DNA of 64,000 nt from Helianthus annuus (Eukaryota > Streptophyta > Magnoliopsida > Asterales > Asteraceae). The position numbers and the translations under genes were made by a program. Positions 44,001-52,900 of this stretch are shown here, one piece after another. Within the stretch, counting starts at the first letter, position 1, and the number at the start of each line of letters is the position of its first letter. Under the pieces are notes generated by a model. That model did not search any database. It had not been told where the DNA came from and saw nothing but the letters and a program-made list of their open reading frames with translations. Location of the stretch: positions 80,046,079 to 80,110,078 of the forward strand of contig NC_035433.2 of assembly GCF_002127325.2 (NCBI RefSeq). The letters are read 5' to 3'.

Positions 44001-44806
44001 TTTCGGATTCCGAGTTTCCATTAGAGAATGTGAATCTGAACAAATTGGCCAAAGTTTTTAAATTAATTGAAGTTGAGTTGTCAACAGTAAACACTCGAAA
44101 GGTCGGAAAGGTTCATAACAGGAAAACTGTCTATCCATCACGTGGTTATAACAATAACAACAGAAATTGGTCAGGTGGTTATCAGGGGGGTAAATCATAT
44201 CAGAAAAGATTTGATCAAAATAAAAGATATGTCAAAAAGAAAACATTTGTGAACAGCTCAAGTTCACTTGCTGAGGAAGAACAGAAAATTTTTTCAAAGT
44301 CTAACAAAGAATTTTTTGAAAAGAAAGCTTCACAAATTCAGTCTGAAGGGACAAGTCAAGTAGTTGATACTCGTACTTGCTTCAAATGTAATCAAATGGG
44401 TCATATTGCACGAAAGTGTACTGTGATAAAACCTAAGACTGAAATTGTGAAGGTTCAACAAAGAAAAGATGACAAAAAGGGAAAAGCACCGATGTATGTT
44501 GAGAAGAAAGTTGTTCAAACTAACAACTTGAAAGAAAAATCTAAACCCGTGAAGAAATTGGTACCTAAACAAGATAAATTTTATAAGCGGGGTGCTGAAA
44601 CTCAACAAGTGTGGAAACCAAAGGTTGTAACAAAAATTGAAAAGAAGGTTTCAATTCCTGAGGTAAAAAATGCTGAAGAATCAATGAAAATTGATTATGA
44701 TGCAAATTTTCCACCTCTTAGTTCAAAGAATTTCAAAATTCAAGTTGCAAAAGTCACGGTTGTCCCTAAGGCTGATAAGGCCTGGGTGGACTCCATGTTT
44801 GACTAA
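41081..44806 (+). CDS. gag: Extended Gag of element E (1241 aa)
   Basis: It starts MDDIFTNPFSDMYGFTVSSG. Copia Gag core (about 60-260; FNRPPKLMAIEDYTRWAIKF, LWDKLGKKCLGS); CCHC knuckle 1 at about 431-446 (CFKCKQKGHFKREC); a charged central region; coiled coil (about 710-840); the motif SYSSASFVLQHI...GVGFHRVPPPILDNYTKK; the segment KLFSDSEFPLENVN; CCHC knuckle 2 at about 1098-1111 (CFKCNQMGHIARKC); C-terminus KAWVDSMFD. It is diverged from C Gag but keeps the same order of parts. It forms particles and binds RNA. The start is the first ATG after the leader. Three in-frame stops separate it from pol. Confidence 0.93.
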   Translation: MDDIFTNPFSDMYGFTVSSGGSGNPENDDSTSNNTNTNQIKEKRKEAWESESAFGTFNRPPKLMAIEDYTRWAIKFEEWLMAFAFPSWKSMKSGYAAGKNKGEVLRSNEEIDLFVAEQKCVALLFQSVREDIISLISYTNAKDLWDKLGKKCLGSKEILKNKTKLLKKEFDMFSCFKNESVCKMIERFGHLKLELARHDIKYPDEEIVDKLFDSLPDEMDWRYYALMLKNTIPPEELKPDVVIERLESHELELKKTYKVNHSYQQNPELYYPKSLMPKASSPKTAFSAENISPAPKENQSNSNKESHSGYHSGSTSIPTASTNRSDSKFSCNIAVDLKNAQNFDEESVKQQMVFLASVLESYEGLIAGKIGNTNLTKEDYDQIDPEEMELIDIQWAMASAVRRAQRFMEITGRKSIGGPSTKLGFDKSKVKCFKCKQKGHFKRECRNAYVEESENPFKDDYYKKAIYHQNKSEPPRIKQSEDNKGKSRALAVIYDDEGYDWSKEVLPEDDAVGYAFMASHNEPIQWKDNRTEQQKYEYRKMVAEAKIIRLSGVYEEATRANRWDPDRECYLDEYGNIAVDYKKIDIEAIIQEYKEEDEYWQHKWWGTPTSKMIEEEREKERREKEKIEEPVKIDTGMINTAQEMTAENLREMADKVLAVKALEVDSTPNSESKKQVSQTKSSTVSGNKNNCNADCKSCNKQCNFCTTVTYLNGEKIKNLTNNVRKLESQILDCDKESKESADQIKELKTENLKIKADHDKILLESRNVVEKFEKLKNVVKESDDRNGKTSKENEHLRAVLIIKEETINKQLDEIAKLKLKVQESEIENERIQLKLNSYSSASFVLQHIVPKPIGKNKAGEDVFSDGKGVGFHRVPPPILDNYTKKQSSLVEIEEENDVTFPESIDVTFTSSNDEGVQNDVVKSVVDNVLKPDCDTSEEDGCFLDKYIPKQKSISNLHDESDLVMYKMSGSDKLFSDSEFPLENVNLNKLAKVFKLIEVELSTVNTRKVGKVHNRKTVYPSRGYNNNNRNWSGGYQGGKSYQKRFDQNKRYVKKKTFVNSSSSLAEEEQKIFSKSNKEFFEKKASQIQSEGTSQVVDTRTCFKCNQMGHIARKCTVIKPKTEIVKVQQRKDDKKGKAPMYVEKKVVQTNNLKEKSKPVKKLVPKQDKFYKRGAETQQVWKPKVVTKIEKKVSIPEVKNAEESMKIDYDANFPPLSSKNFKIQVAKVTVVPKADKAWVDSMFD

Positions 44807-44896
44807 ACAATTTGAATAGCCGGAGCTTCCTGGATTGCGAAGCATGAATCGGCATCTTTCTTGAAAGTTGTTTAAATGATGATTTGTTATGTGCAG
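44807..44896 (+). promoter_or_regulatory. gag-pol junction of E
   Basis: After the gag TAA (44804-44806) the same frame has TGA (44813-44815) and TAA (44873-44875), then ATGATG and TATGTGCAG|GAT near 44887-44896. The TGTGCAG|GAT matches C and B. Confidence 0.5.
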
Positions 44897-47800
44897 GATC
44901 TTCCAAAACTTGTATCTAGGTGGATAATGGATAGTGGAGCTTCAAGGCATATGACAGGGAAGACCGCATTGCTGTATGATGTGAATGACATTAATGGTGG
45001 CTATGTGGGTTTTGCGGGTAATCAAGGAGGCAGGATCATAGGTGAAGGAACATTATCAAATGGTATTATCACGTTTGAGAGAGTTAACTACATCGCTGAG
45101 CTGGAGAACAACCTGCTGAGTATCTCCCAGATCTGTGACAGGATGTACACTACTTATTTCACCGACAAAGAATGTTTAATCTTGAAACCGGGATTTGTGA
45201 TACCTGAAGAGTGGATCATCATGAGGGCACCAAGAGTCAACGATCTGTACGTGTTGGACATGAGCGTTGCTACTACAACCACGGGTCAGGCTCATTGTTT
45301 TGTGTCCAGAGCAACGGAAAAGGAGTCAAGGTTATGGCACAGAAAGATGGGGCATATTCACCTAAGGAAAATGAATCACTTAGTGCATAACGACTTGGTC
45401 ACCGGAGTGAATATTAAAGGTTTTCATCTGGAAGGGGAGTGCATAAGCTGTGTCAGAGGTAAACAGAAGAAAAAGTCACACCCTACAAAACAAGTCAATT
45501 CAGTTTCAAGACCTTTGGAAAGGCTTCACATGGATTTGTTCGGTCCAGTGAATGTTAAAAGTATGACAGGAGATTCTTACTGTTTGGTCGTGACTGATGA
45601 CTACTCCAGATTTTCGTGGGTCATGTTCTTGAAAACGAAAGACGAAACCTTTGATAGTTTGGTGGTTTTGTTTAAGAAAATTGAGAATCTGTACCAGAGA
45701 CCAATTTGTAGAATTCGAAGTGACAATGGTACTGAGTTCAAAAACAGTAAGATGGAGGAATACTGTGATGAAAGAGGTATACTGCATGAGTTTAGTGCTC
45801 CGTATACTCCTCAGCAAAATGGAGTTGCAGAACGCAAGAACCGGACGCTAATCGAGACAGCCAGAACAATGCTTGCAGATTCCAAGTTACCAATCAATTT
45901 CTGGGCTGAAGCTGTTTCTGCTGCATGCTATACTCTCAACAGAGTTCTTACTGTGAAGAAGTTCAACAAGACGTGTTTTGAACTAATCAATAAACGCAAG
46001 CCAAATCTGAAGTATTTAGAGCCGTTTGGGTCACCATGCACGGTTATAGAGCCTAATGGGAAGTTTGGTACAAAGAGCTTTGAAGGAATCTTTGTTGGTT
46101 ACTCAGGTCCTACACGGCGTGTCTTTGTTCCAAATGAAAAGCGTATTATTGAAGCAGCAAATGTTGAATGTCAGGGTTATACTATGCCACCTCAAAATCC
46201 TGGTGATTCATGGCGTTATAACTATGATAGACTTTGGGGATCGTTTGACATGAGAAATGAATCTGAAGAGGAAGAAGATTTCTTTGATGAGCTGGATGTT
46301 TTTCGAGATTATGAATCATCGCTCAGATTTCCAGCAGAATACACGAGAAGATCTAGTGAAACATCAAATGACAATGAAGCAGGTCCTAGCAATACTGGTG
46401 ATCATGAGGATGAAGTTGCTCCTGGTAATCAGTCAGTGGTAAATGATAATCAAGAAGCTGAAAATATGCCAGTGTTTGATGATAGTGATTCAGATCTTGA
46501 GGGGGAGCAAATCCAGGTATCAAGTCAAACAAACCAAGTTAGTGAGCAGGATGCTGAACAGAATGTTACAAATCTAGAAGGAAATGTAGAAGTTCCAGAC
46601 GAAGTGATGCCTCGAACTCTTTCGTATCATCCAGAGGAACAGATTATAGGAGATTTGCAATCAGGAGTTCGCACCAGACGCCAAATTGATCAGGGCCTTT
46701 CAAGTTTTTATTCTTCAGTAAAGTCTTTACAAGATGAATTCTCACTGTGTTGTTTTATTTCGCAGATAGAACCTCGCACATACAAAGAGGCACTTACTGA
46801 GGATTCCTGGGTCAACGCGATGCAGGAAGAATTGAATCAATTTGAAAAATTGAAAGTTTGGAAGCTGGTGGATCTACCTGAAGGTCATCGGAAAATAAAT
46901 ACCAAATGGGTGTTTAAGTGTAAGAGGGACGACAGAGGAGTAGTAGTCAGAAACAAAGCTCGACTCGTCGTTCAAGGTTTCAGTCAACAGGAGGGAATTG
47001 ATTTTACAGAGGTATACGCTCCTGTAGCAAGACTTGAAGCCATCAGGATCTTTCTAGCATTTGCATCATGGAAAAATTTCAAAGTGTATCAGCTTGATGT
47101 AAAGTCGGCCTTTCTATATGGCAAAGTGAAAGAGGAAGTATATGTGGGACAGCCGCCGGGGTTTGTCGATCCACATCACCCAAACAAAGTGTATCTTTTG
47201 GATAAAGCTTTATATGGCTTGCACCAGGCCCCGAGAGCCTGGTATGAGACTTTGTCTCAGCACTTGCTAGCCAATGACTTCATCCGGGGAACAATTGATG
47301 CTACTCTTTTCACAAAGATTGTTGATGGTCACTTGCTGATAGTTCAGATTTATGTGGATGACATAATTTTCGGGTCAACAAACGAAAACTTGTGTACAGA
47401 TTTTGAGCAAGTGATGAAGCAGAAATTCGAAATGTCGTCAATGGGGGAAATGAAATTCTTTTTAGGATTACAGGTTGATCAGCTTCCTGAAGGAATTTTC
47501 ATACATCAGACGAAGTACGTCCATGATATTCTAGAGAAATTCGGAATGTCAGACTCTTCATCTGCTGCAACCCCACTAGCAACAAATCATGGGATTCACC
47601 CAGATCTCACCGGAGACAGGGCAGACGAACGACTATATCGATCCATGATTGGTTCCTTGATGTATCTAACTGCTTCTCGGCCCGACATTATGTACCCAAC
47701 ATGCCTCGCAGCAAGATTTCAATCTAACCCGAGAGCATCGCACTTAATCATTGTGAAAAGGATACTACGCTACCTGAAAGGAACTCCATCATTGGGGTTA

Positions 47801-48394
47801 TGGTATCCTAGAAAAGGCGATTTCACACTCGAGGGGTATTCCGACTCGGATTTCGGATGCTGCAAACAAAATGCGAAATCAACAACTGCAGGATGCCAGT
47901 TCTTTGGACCTCGCTTGGTCACCTGGCAGTGTAAGAAACAAACATCTGTTGCGCTATCCACATGTGAAGCAGAATACGTATCTGCAAGCAGCTGCTGTTC
48001 TCAAATCCTGTGGATACAGCAACAAATGCGCGATTACGGTTTGCAGTTTCTTAACACTCCTATTTTTGTTGATAACGAGGCTGCAATTAACATAACTAAA
48101 AATCCGGTACATCACGCTAAAACAAAACATATAGAAATTCGTCATCACTTTATTCGCGACTGCTTCGAGAAAAAGTTGATACGAATTGAGAAAATCCACA
48201 CTGATGAGCAAAAAGCTGATCTGCATACCAAAGCTTTTGACAGAAATCGTTTTAAATATCTTTTAAAACTAAATGGTATGATGCTCTTTTCAGTGGTTGA
48301 TGGAATTGTTAGCGTTGATACAGAAACCACTGTGGATGATGATGATAAACTATCTGCAATGGTTTGTCGTCTTTTTACATGTTTTGGTCTTTAG
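44876..48394 (+). CDS. pol: Pol polyprotein of element E (1172 aa)
   Basis: Domains in order: protease ([13 protein letters not shown], Asp19), pre-integrase zinc region ([16 protein letters not shown] ... CISCVRGKQ), integrase ([27 protein letters not shown], giving D,D,E), an acidic linker containing an internal polypurine tract at 46499-46507, reverse transcriptase ([30 protein letters not shown]), RNase H ([22 protein letters not shown]) and a C-terminal tail of about 40 residues absent from C. One family position is changed (YVGQPPGF where relatives have YVEQPPGF); the catalytic residues are intact. The frame is the same as gag but separated by three stops. An ATG pair at 44876 could serve as start. 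Confidence 0.94.
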   Translation: MMICYVQDLPKLVSRWIMDSGASRHMTGKTALLYDVNDINGGYVGFAGNQGGRIIGEGTLSNGIITFERVNYIAELENNLLSISQICDRMYTTYFTDKECLILKPGFVIPEEWIIMRAPRVNDLYVLDMSVATTTTGQAHCFVSRATEKESRLWHRKMGHIHLRKMNHLVHNDLVTGVNIKGFHLEGECISCVRGKQKKKSHPTKQVNSVSRPLERLHMDLFGPVNVKSMTGDSYCLVVTDDYSRFSWVMFLKTKDETFDSLVVLFKKIENLYQRPICRIRSDNGTEFKNSKMEEYCDERGILHEFSAPYTPQQNGVAERKNRTLIETARTMLADSKLPINFWAEAVSAACYTLNRVLTVKKFNKTCFELINKRKPNLKYLEPFGSPCTVIEPNGKFGTKSFEGIFVGYSGPTRRVFVPNEKRIIEAANVECQGYTMPPQNPGDSWRYNYDRLWGSFDMRNESEEEEDFFDELDVFRDYESSLRFPAEYTRRSSETSNDNEAGPSNTGDHEDEVAPGNQSVVNDNQEAENMPVFDDSDSDLEGEQIQVSSQTNQVSEQDAEQNVTNLEGNVEVPDEVMPRTLSYHPEEQIIGDLQSGVRTRRQIDQGLSSFYSSVKSLQDEFSLCCFISQIEPRTYKEALTEDSWVNAMQEELNQFEKLKVWKLVDLPEGHRKINTKWVFKCKRDDRGVVVRNKARLVVQGFSQQEGIDFTEVYAPVARLEAIRIFLAFASWKNFKVYQLDVKSAFLYGKVKEEVYVGQPPGFVDPHHPNKVYLLDKALYGLHQAPRAWYETLSQHLLANDFIRGTIDATLFTKIVDGHLLIVQIYVDDIIFGSTNENLCTDFEQVMKQKFEMSSMGEMKFFLGLQVDQLPEGIFIHQTKYVHDILEKFGMSDSSSAATPLATNHGIHPDLTGDRADERLYRSMIGSLMYLTASRPDIMYPTCLAARFQSNPRASHLIIVKRILRYLKGTPSLGLWYPRKGDFTLEGYSDSDFGCCKQNAKSTTAGCQFFGPRLVTWQCKKQTSVALSTCEAEYVSASSCCSQILWIQQQMRDYGLQFLNTPIFVDNEAAINITKNPVHHAKTKHIEIRHHFIRDCFEKKLIRIEKIHTDEQKADLHTKAFDRNRFKYLLKLNGMMLFSVVDGIVSVDTETTVDDDDKLSAMVCRLFTCFGL

Positions 48395-48400
48395 GGGGAG
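48393..48400 (+). other. PPT-like tract overlapping the pol stop of E
   Basis: AGGGGGAG starts in the stop codon. A matching tract follows pol in A (12529-12536) and C (18471-18478, minus). Confidence 0.5.
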
Positions 48401-48548
48401 ATAGAAATATTTGTAAATATTGTAAATATATCTTTTTAAGAAAAGACAAAAACAGTAAAAATTCAAAAAGCCAAAAACATGATAAAATTTTCAAAATTCC
48501 AAAAACATTGAAAAAGCAAAAATGAGTTTTGTTGATAAAAGAGGAAAT

Positions 48549-48570
48549 GATAGTACATCAGTGGACTATC
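48549..48570 (+). ncRNA. Conserved GATAG stem-loop (E copy)
   Basis: GATAGT and ACTATC pair around ACATCAGTGG. E has one more pair than A, B and C, where the innermost position is T-T. Confidence 0.55.
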
Positions 48571-48814
48571 ACAGCATGCTAAAGAAATGTAATGTCAAAT
48601 GTGATAAACGGTCTCACTAATGATGTGACGATAGGTTTTCGTACATTTAGTAGATTTATTCGGGATATAAACATAAAATTTCAAACTTGCGAAATTTGTG
48701 GGGAACACTACTTGGATATATAGGTAACCCCTGAAATCTCGTTTGAAAGGTCTCGTATTCTGATATACTAGGTGTTAAAACTCTATGATGTCTGGGGTAT
48801 TATTCCGGGACTTC

Positions 48815-48836
48815 TGCTGAACGGTAGTTCTGACCT
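48815..48836 (+). ncRNA. Conserved hairpin, first E copy
   Basis: Stem GAAC/GTTC, loop GGTA (one base off GNRA), between CTGCT and TGACCT. Confidence 0.5.
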
Positions 48837-48981
48837 AGTCCCTGGATAATGCTTTGCAATAAAAGCTTGAAACATAGCATTCTAGCCCTCAGTGATTAGA
48901 CAATAAAATTGATAATCATCTGTTGTAGCTAAAAAGATCCTCTAAAGGGGACACACTGCTAAGTCGAAGCTGATATCTCTC

Positions 48982-49004
48982 TGCTGAACGGAAGTTCTGA
49001 CCTG
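48982..49004 (+). ncRNA. Conserved GNRA-type hairpin, second E copy
   Basis: Stem GAAC/GTTC, loop GGAA, between CTCTCTGCT and TGACCTG. Relative to A, B and C (GTAC/GTAC) both members of one base pair have changed. Confidence 0.6.
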
Positions 49005-49283
49005 AGATCCCTCAGTTCTCGCATTTAACCCCTAAATTATGTACAGACATCATTGTAGTTATTCTTGCCTGTAAGACTGAATATTGAGATTCTGGATACG
49101 GGAGTATATTCAAGAGGTGGGACACATGAATTGAGCTAAGTTCCTAAAACATCTAAATCGTATCCTGAATAAATTGAAAATTGTGTGAAAATTTAAGAGG
49201 ACAACTATATCGTCAATCGAGGTGAATCGTTTAGAACTTAAAACGATTAAAAGCTTAACGGTGTTAGTGATTTGTCTCATGAA

Positions 49284-49316
49284 CTGATATGATCCTCTTA
49301 CACAAACTCACAAAAG
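49284..49316 (+). other. Third conserved noncoding block (E copy)
   Basis: CTGATATGATCCTCTTAC then AAACTCACAAAA, as in A, B and C. Confidence 0.55.
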
Positions 49317-49797
49317 GTTTGTAAATAAGATTTACTTTCATTCCTGTTAATATTTCAGTCGTCTTTTGATTTACTTCATGCATTGAAAATACAAAAATAT
49401 TTTTTTCATTTCTACTTTATTTTTGACAAACCAAGGTAGAAAGCGTATCATCAGATTCACAGTCTGTTGCAAATGCAGAAAGTTGATCCTGTACTGAAAA
49501 AGCGAGTTGGAAGCTAATCAAAAACAGAGAGCTTTGAAATATCAAAATACAAGTTCATTAATTTGAAACTTGTAAATTTTCAAGAAAAATCTTTGAAAAA
49601 CAATCAGTGTGTCTTTGCTTCAGGTCAACCAAGGTCATTAAGTTGAACTTGGTAGACGAATTAAGTTTCTAGGGTCATTAACTTGGACCTAGATGCTTAA
49701 ATGGATTTCTCATTCACTGATAAAATATGAAAAGGTTCAAAATCAGAAAAAGGGTCAAAAGTTATTCGAGTAAAGAGGTCATGATCTTTGGTTCGAA

Positions 49798-49865
49798 CAG
49801 ACTAGCCGATCGGCTAGGCTAGCCGATCGGTTAGGCCAACCGATCAAGTCATACCTATAAATAGG
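49798..49865 (+). promoter_or_regulatory. Internal promoter-like module of E
   Basis: A cluster of CCGATCGGCTAGGCTAG/CCGATCGGTTAGGCC units (49806-49844) lies just before CTATAAATAGG (49855-49865). The LTR has the same order: motif cluster, then CCTATAAATAG. The first exon of the extra gene begins about 120 nt downstream. Confidence 0.6.
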
Positions 49866-49987
49866 CAGTCAAGGCTTCTAGAAAACCTTTTTCCGTTCGA
49901 ACAGACTGCTACTCGATTCATTGTTCTTGAAGATTCTTGATCTCTTTTTCATTTCAAATTTGTGTTGTTGGCTTACTCATCATCACA

Positions 49988-52900
49988 ATGGTAAAGGTAT
50001 GTCATTCAAATCAGTGATTTCACTCATGTTCTTAACTGTTGATGTTCTTCATTGAGTCGATTAGAAAAATCAAGATTAGGTTAGATTAAGATAGAGTTAG
50101 ATGATTCTGAGAATAGGGTTTTGATCGGAATTGCCTGATCTACAAGATTACCGGTTTAATTTTTGCAAAATCTTATTTAATCTTGATAGATCTAAGAATG
50201 ATAGTGACGTCAGTCGGAACTTTAGATGCAGATTTGAACAGGTTTTAGGTTGTGTTTAGAGAAAATGAAAACAGGGTTTTGATGTCGATATCATGAAGTA
50301 TAATAATCTGTGTTCAATTTTGAGATAGCTGTTAGGTTGTTCTTCATGATTCTTTGAATGTTCTTCATGATGAAGATGGTGCTAGCCGATCGGCTAGACC
50401 AGCCGATCGAACAGCATCATGTTTTCATTTATGAATAATGTTTAAATCTTTTGTTTTTCTGCTTTGAAGTATGTGCCATGTTATATTTTGTCATTGTTCA
50501 AAGTGTTAGAATGAATCTGATGAATGTTGTTTTTGTTTAGTCATTTGCTAGCCGATCGGTTAGTCTAGCCGATCGAACAGCAAATGCTAGCCGATCGGTT
50601 AGTCTAGCCGATCGAACAGCAAATGCTAGCCGATCGAACAGCGTTCTGCTAGTCGATCGAACAGCATTGCATTATCTCATATATGCATGATTATTTTGTT
50701 TAATTTTTCGAGTAGTAAAATGCTAGTCGATCGAACAGTACTTTACTAGCCGATCGAACAGTATTTTACTAGCCGATCGAACAGCTTTATGCTAGTCGAT
50801 CGAACAGCATTTTGCTAACCGTTCGAACAGCATTGTTTGATGACCTTAGATATCTTGCATAGTCTTTTGCTAATCGATCGAACAGTATTTTGCTAGCCGA
50901 TCGAGTAGACCTCTCGATCGATCAGACCAGCCGATCGAACAGCAAAGGTTCTTTCAACACATCATTTCTATTCGATCGAACAGCAAATTCTATTCGATCG
51001 AACAAGCCATTCGATTCACTGTTCTTTCACTCTAAATGTTTCAAGTGTTTCAAGTCTCTATATCTAATGTTTAAATTTTTCACAGGGACGAGGAAGTGAC
51101 ACTAACAAAGGACACAATGTTCCATCTGCAATTGATGAGGTCTCTACAAAAGGAACAAAAGCAGAAAAAATGGCTAAGTGCTTAAGAAGAAGCAGAATTG
51201 CTAAGGCATTGTCTGATACAACTATAGTTTATGAATCTCATGTTAGAAGATTTTGGGACACTGCAAGGTTTGAAGAAAAGGATAATAAAATTTATGCAGT
51301 AGTCAAGAAGAAAGATAAACACAACAAGGATATTGATGTTGAAGTAGTGTTTGGGGTAGAGGACATAAGAAGGGTTCTTGATTTACAAGATTCTGATGAT
51401 GATCCAACGATCATGTCAGAACGTCTTGCTAAAGGGCTATGGTGTAGATTAGGATTTTCTTCACACATCAACGGAAAAATGTTCAAAAGAAGTTTCTCAA
51501 GTCAATACAGATACTTAATGCATTGCTTAGTGCATTCCCTATCTCACAGAAAGGGAGCCTATGATGAGGTGTCTGACTACATAATGAACATTGTTGTAAG
51601 TATTGTGCTGAACAGGAAATACAATATTTCCCAAGTGATTTTTGAATTTTTAAAAGAAAATTGCTTAGCCGGGAAAGACAGATACATTATGTACCCAAGA
51701 TTCATTATGATGATCTTGGATGACAAAGTTAAGGATTTGCCAAAGAATAATGATGATATTATGGCAATGGCTGAAGTGAATAAGACTGCTATTCTGAGAA
51801 TCACAAAGGAGAAGGATGCTAAAACAAAAGAGTTGATCTGTGCATTAAAGAATGAGGCATACGTAGCTCCTGAAAATGATAAATGGAGACATGACAATAG
51901 TGATTCAGACAATGAAGACAATAAGATGAGTGAAATGATTGAAAAGAAAACCAGATGGTGGTGTGTCAAAGATGGAAAGAGAAAGAGAACACCAAAATCG
52001 ACCCCTGTGGTTGTAATTAAAGAAACAGCAAAGGGTACAGTGATAGGGGGAGCTATATGATTCTTAGAGTATGTTATGAAAATTGTTACTAATTTTGCTT
52101 TAAATAATTGTTTTTGCAGGGTCTTCTGAAGAACCTCAAAGAAAGCTTATTGATGAACCTGTCATAGAACCAAGGGAGGTGGTTGATAAAGGTGTTGGTT
52201 TAAAAGAGACTTTGGAAAGCTATTTTAGCAAGCATGAAGAGGCTGAACAAGCACAAGCTCAAAAGAAAGTTGGTCAAGATGAGGAATCTCAAAAGAGCTC
52301 CAGTAATGAAGATTCAGAAGAAACTTTATCTGAATCTGAACTGATCAAAGAGACAGTGGGAAAGGGAAAGGTACAACTGAAGAAAAGACCTTTAAAGAAA
52401 AGGAAGAATTCTGAAGATGAAGATTCACCGTACAATCCTGAGGATTCCCAGAAAAACAGAAAGAAAAGAAAAGCTACTCGCAGCGGTGATATTCCTAGAG
52501 TGGTTAGAGCAAAGAAACAGAATGCTGAATCACAAAAAGAGAAGGAAGGGAAGAAGAAACAGGACTCTGCTGAAACTAGTCCTGTGGATGAGATACCAAA
52601 AGAAGTTCCTTTAACAGAAATTCCAATAGAAACACATGATGATTATGTGGAGATTACCGGAGCCAAATCTGCTAAACAAACATCTGATCGTCATGATATT
52701 CCAGAATCATCACAACGAAAGACAGATTATTTCAACTTAGATTTTGATAGTCTTGGTGGTGCTACTGGAGATTTCTTTCAAGATATGCCAGAGAGTGAAG
52801 CAGATTTATTTCATGATAAAAAGATGAAAGAATTGGAAGAAAAGGTTAAATCCTTGGAAAAGGAAAAGGAAGAAAACGAAGCTGTGCAAGTAAAGTTGAA

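Larger units (their letters stand above)
48401..49800 (+). other. 3' noncoding region of E with conserved blocks
   Basis: No long open frame. In the same order as A, B and C it has the GATAG stem-loop, hairpins of the GNRA-type family (two copies here) and the third block. 49330-49790 has no other feature I recognise. Confidence 0.7.

Noticed and set aside
50380..51010. CGATCGAACAG repeat array as a CRISPR-like array
   Set aside because: Units are degenerate, spacing is irregular, spacers are not unique, and the context is a plant retrotransposon intron.
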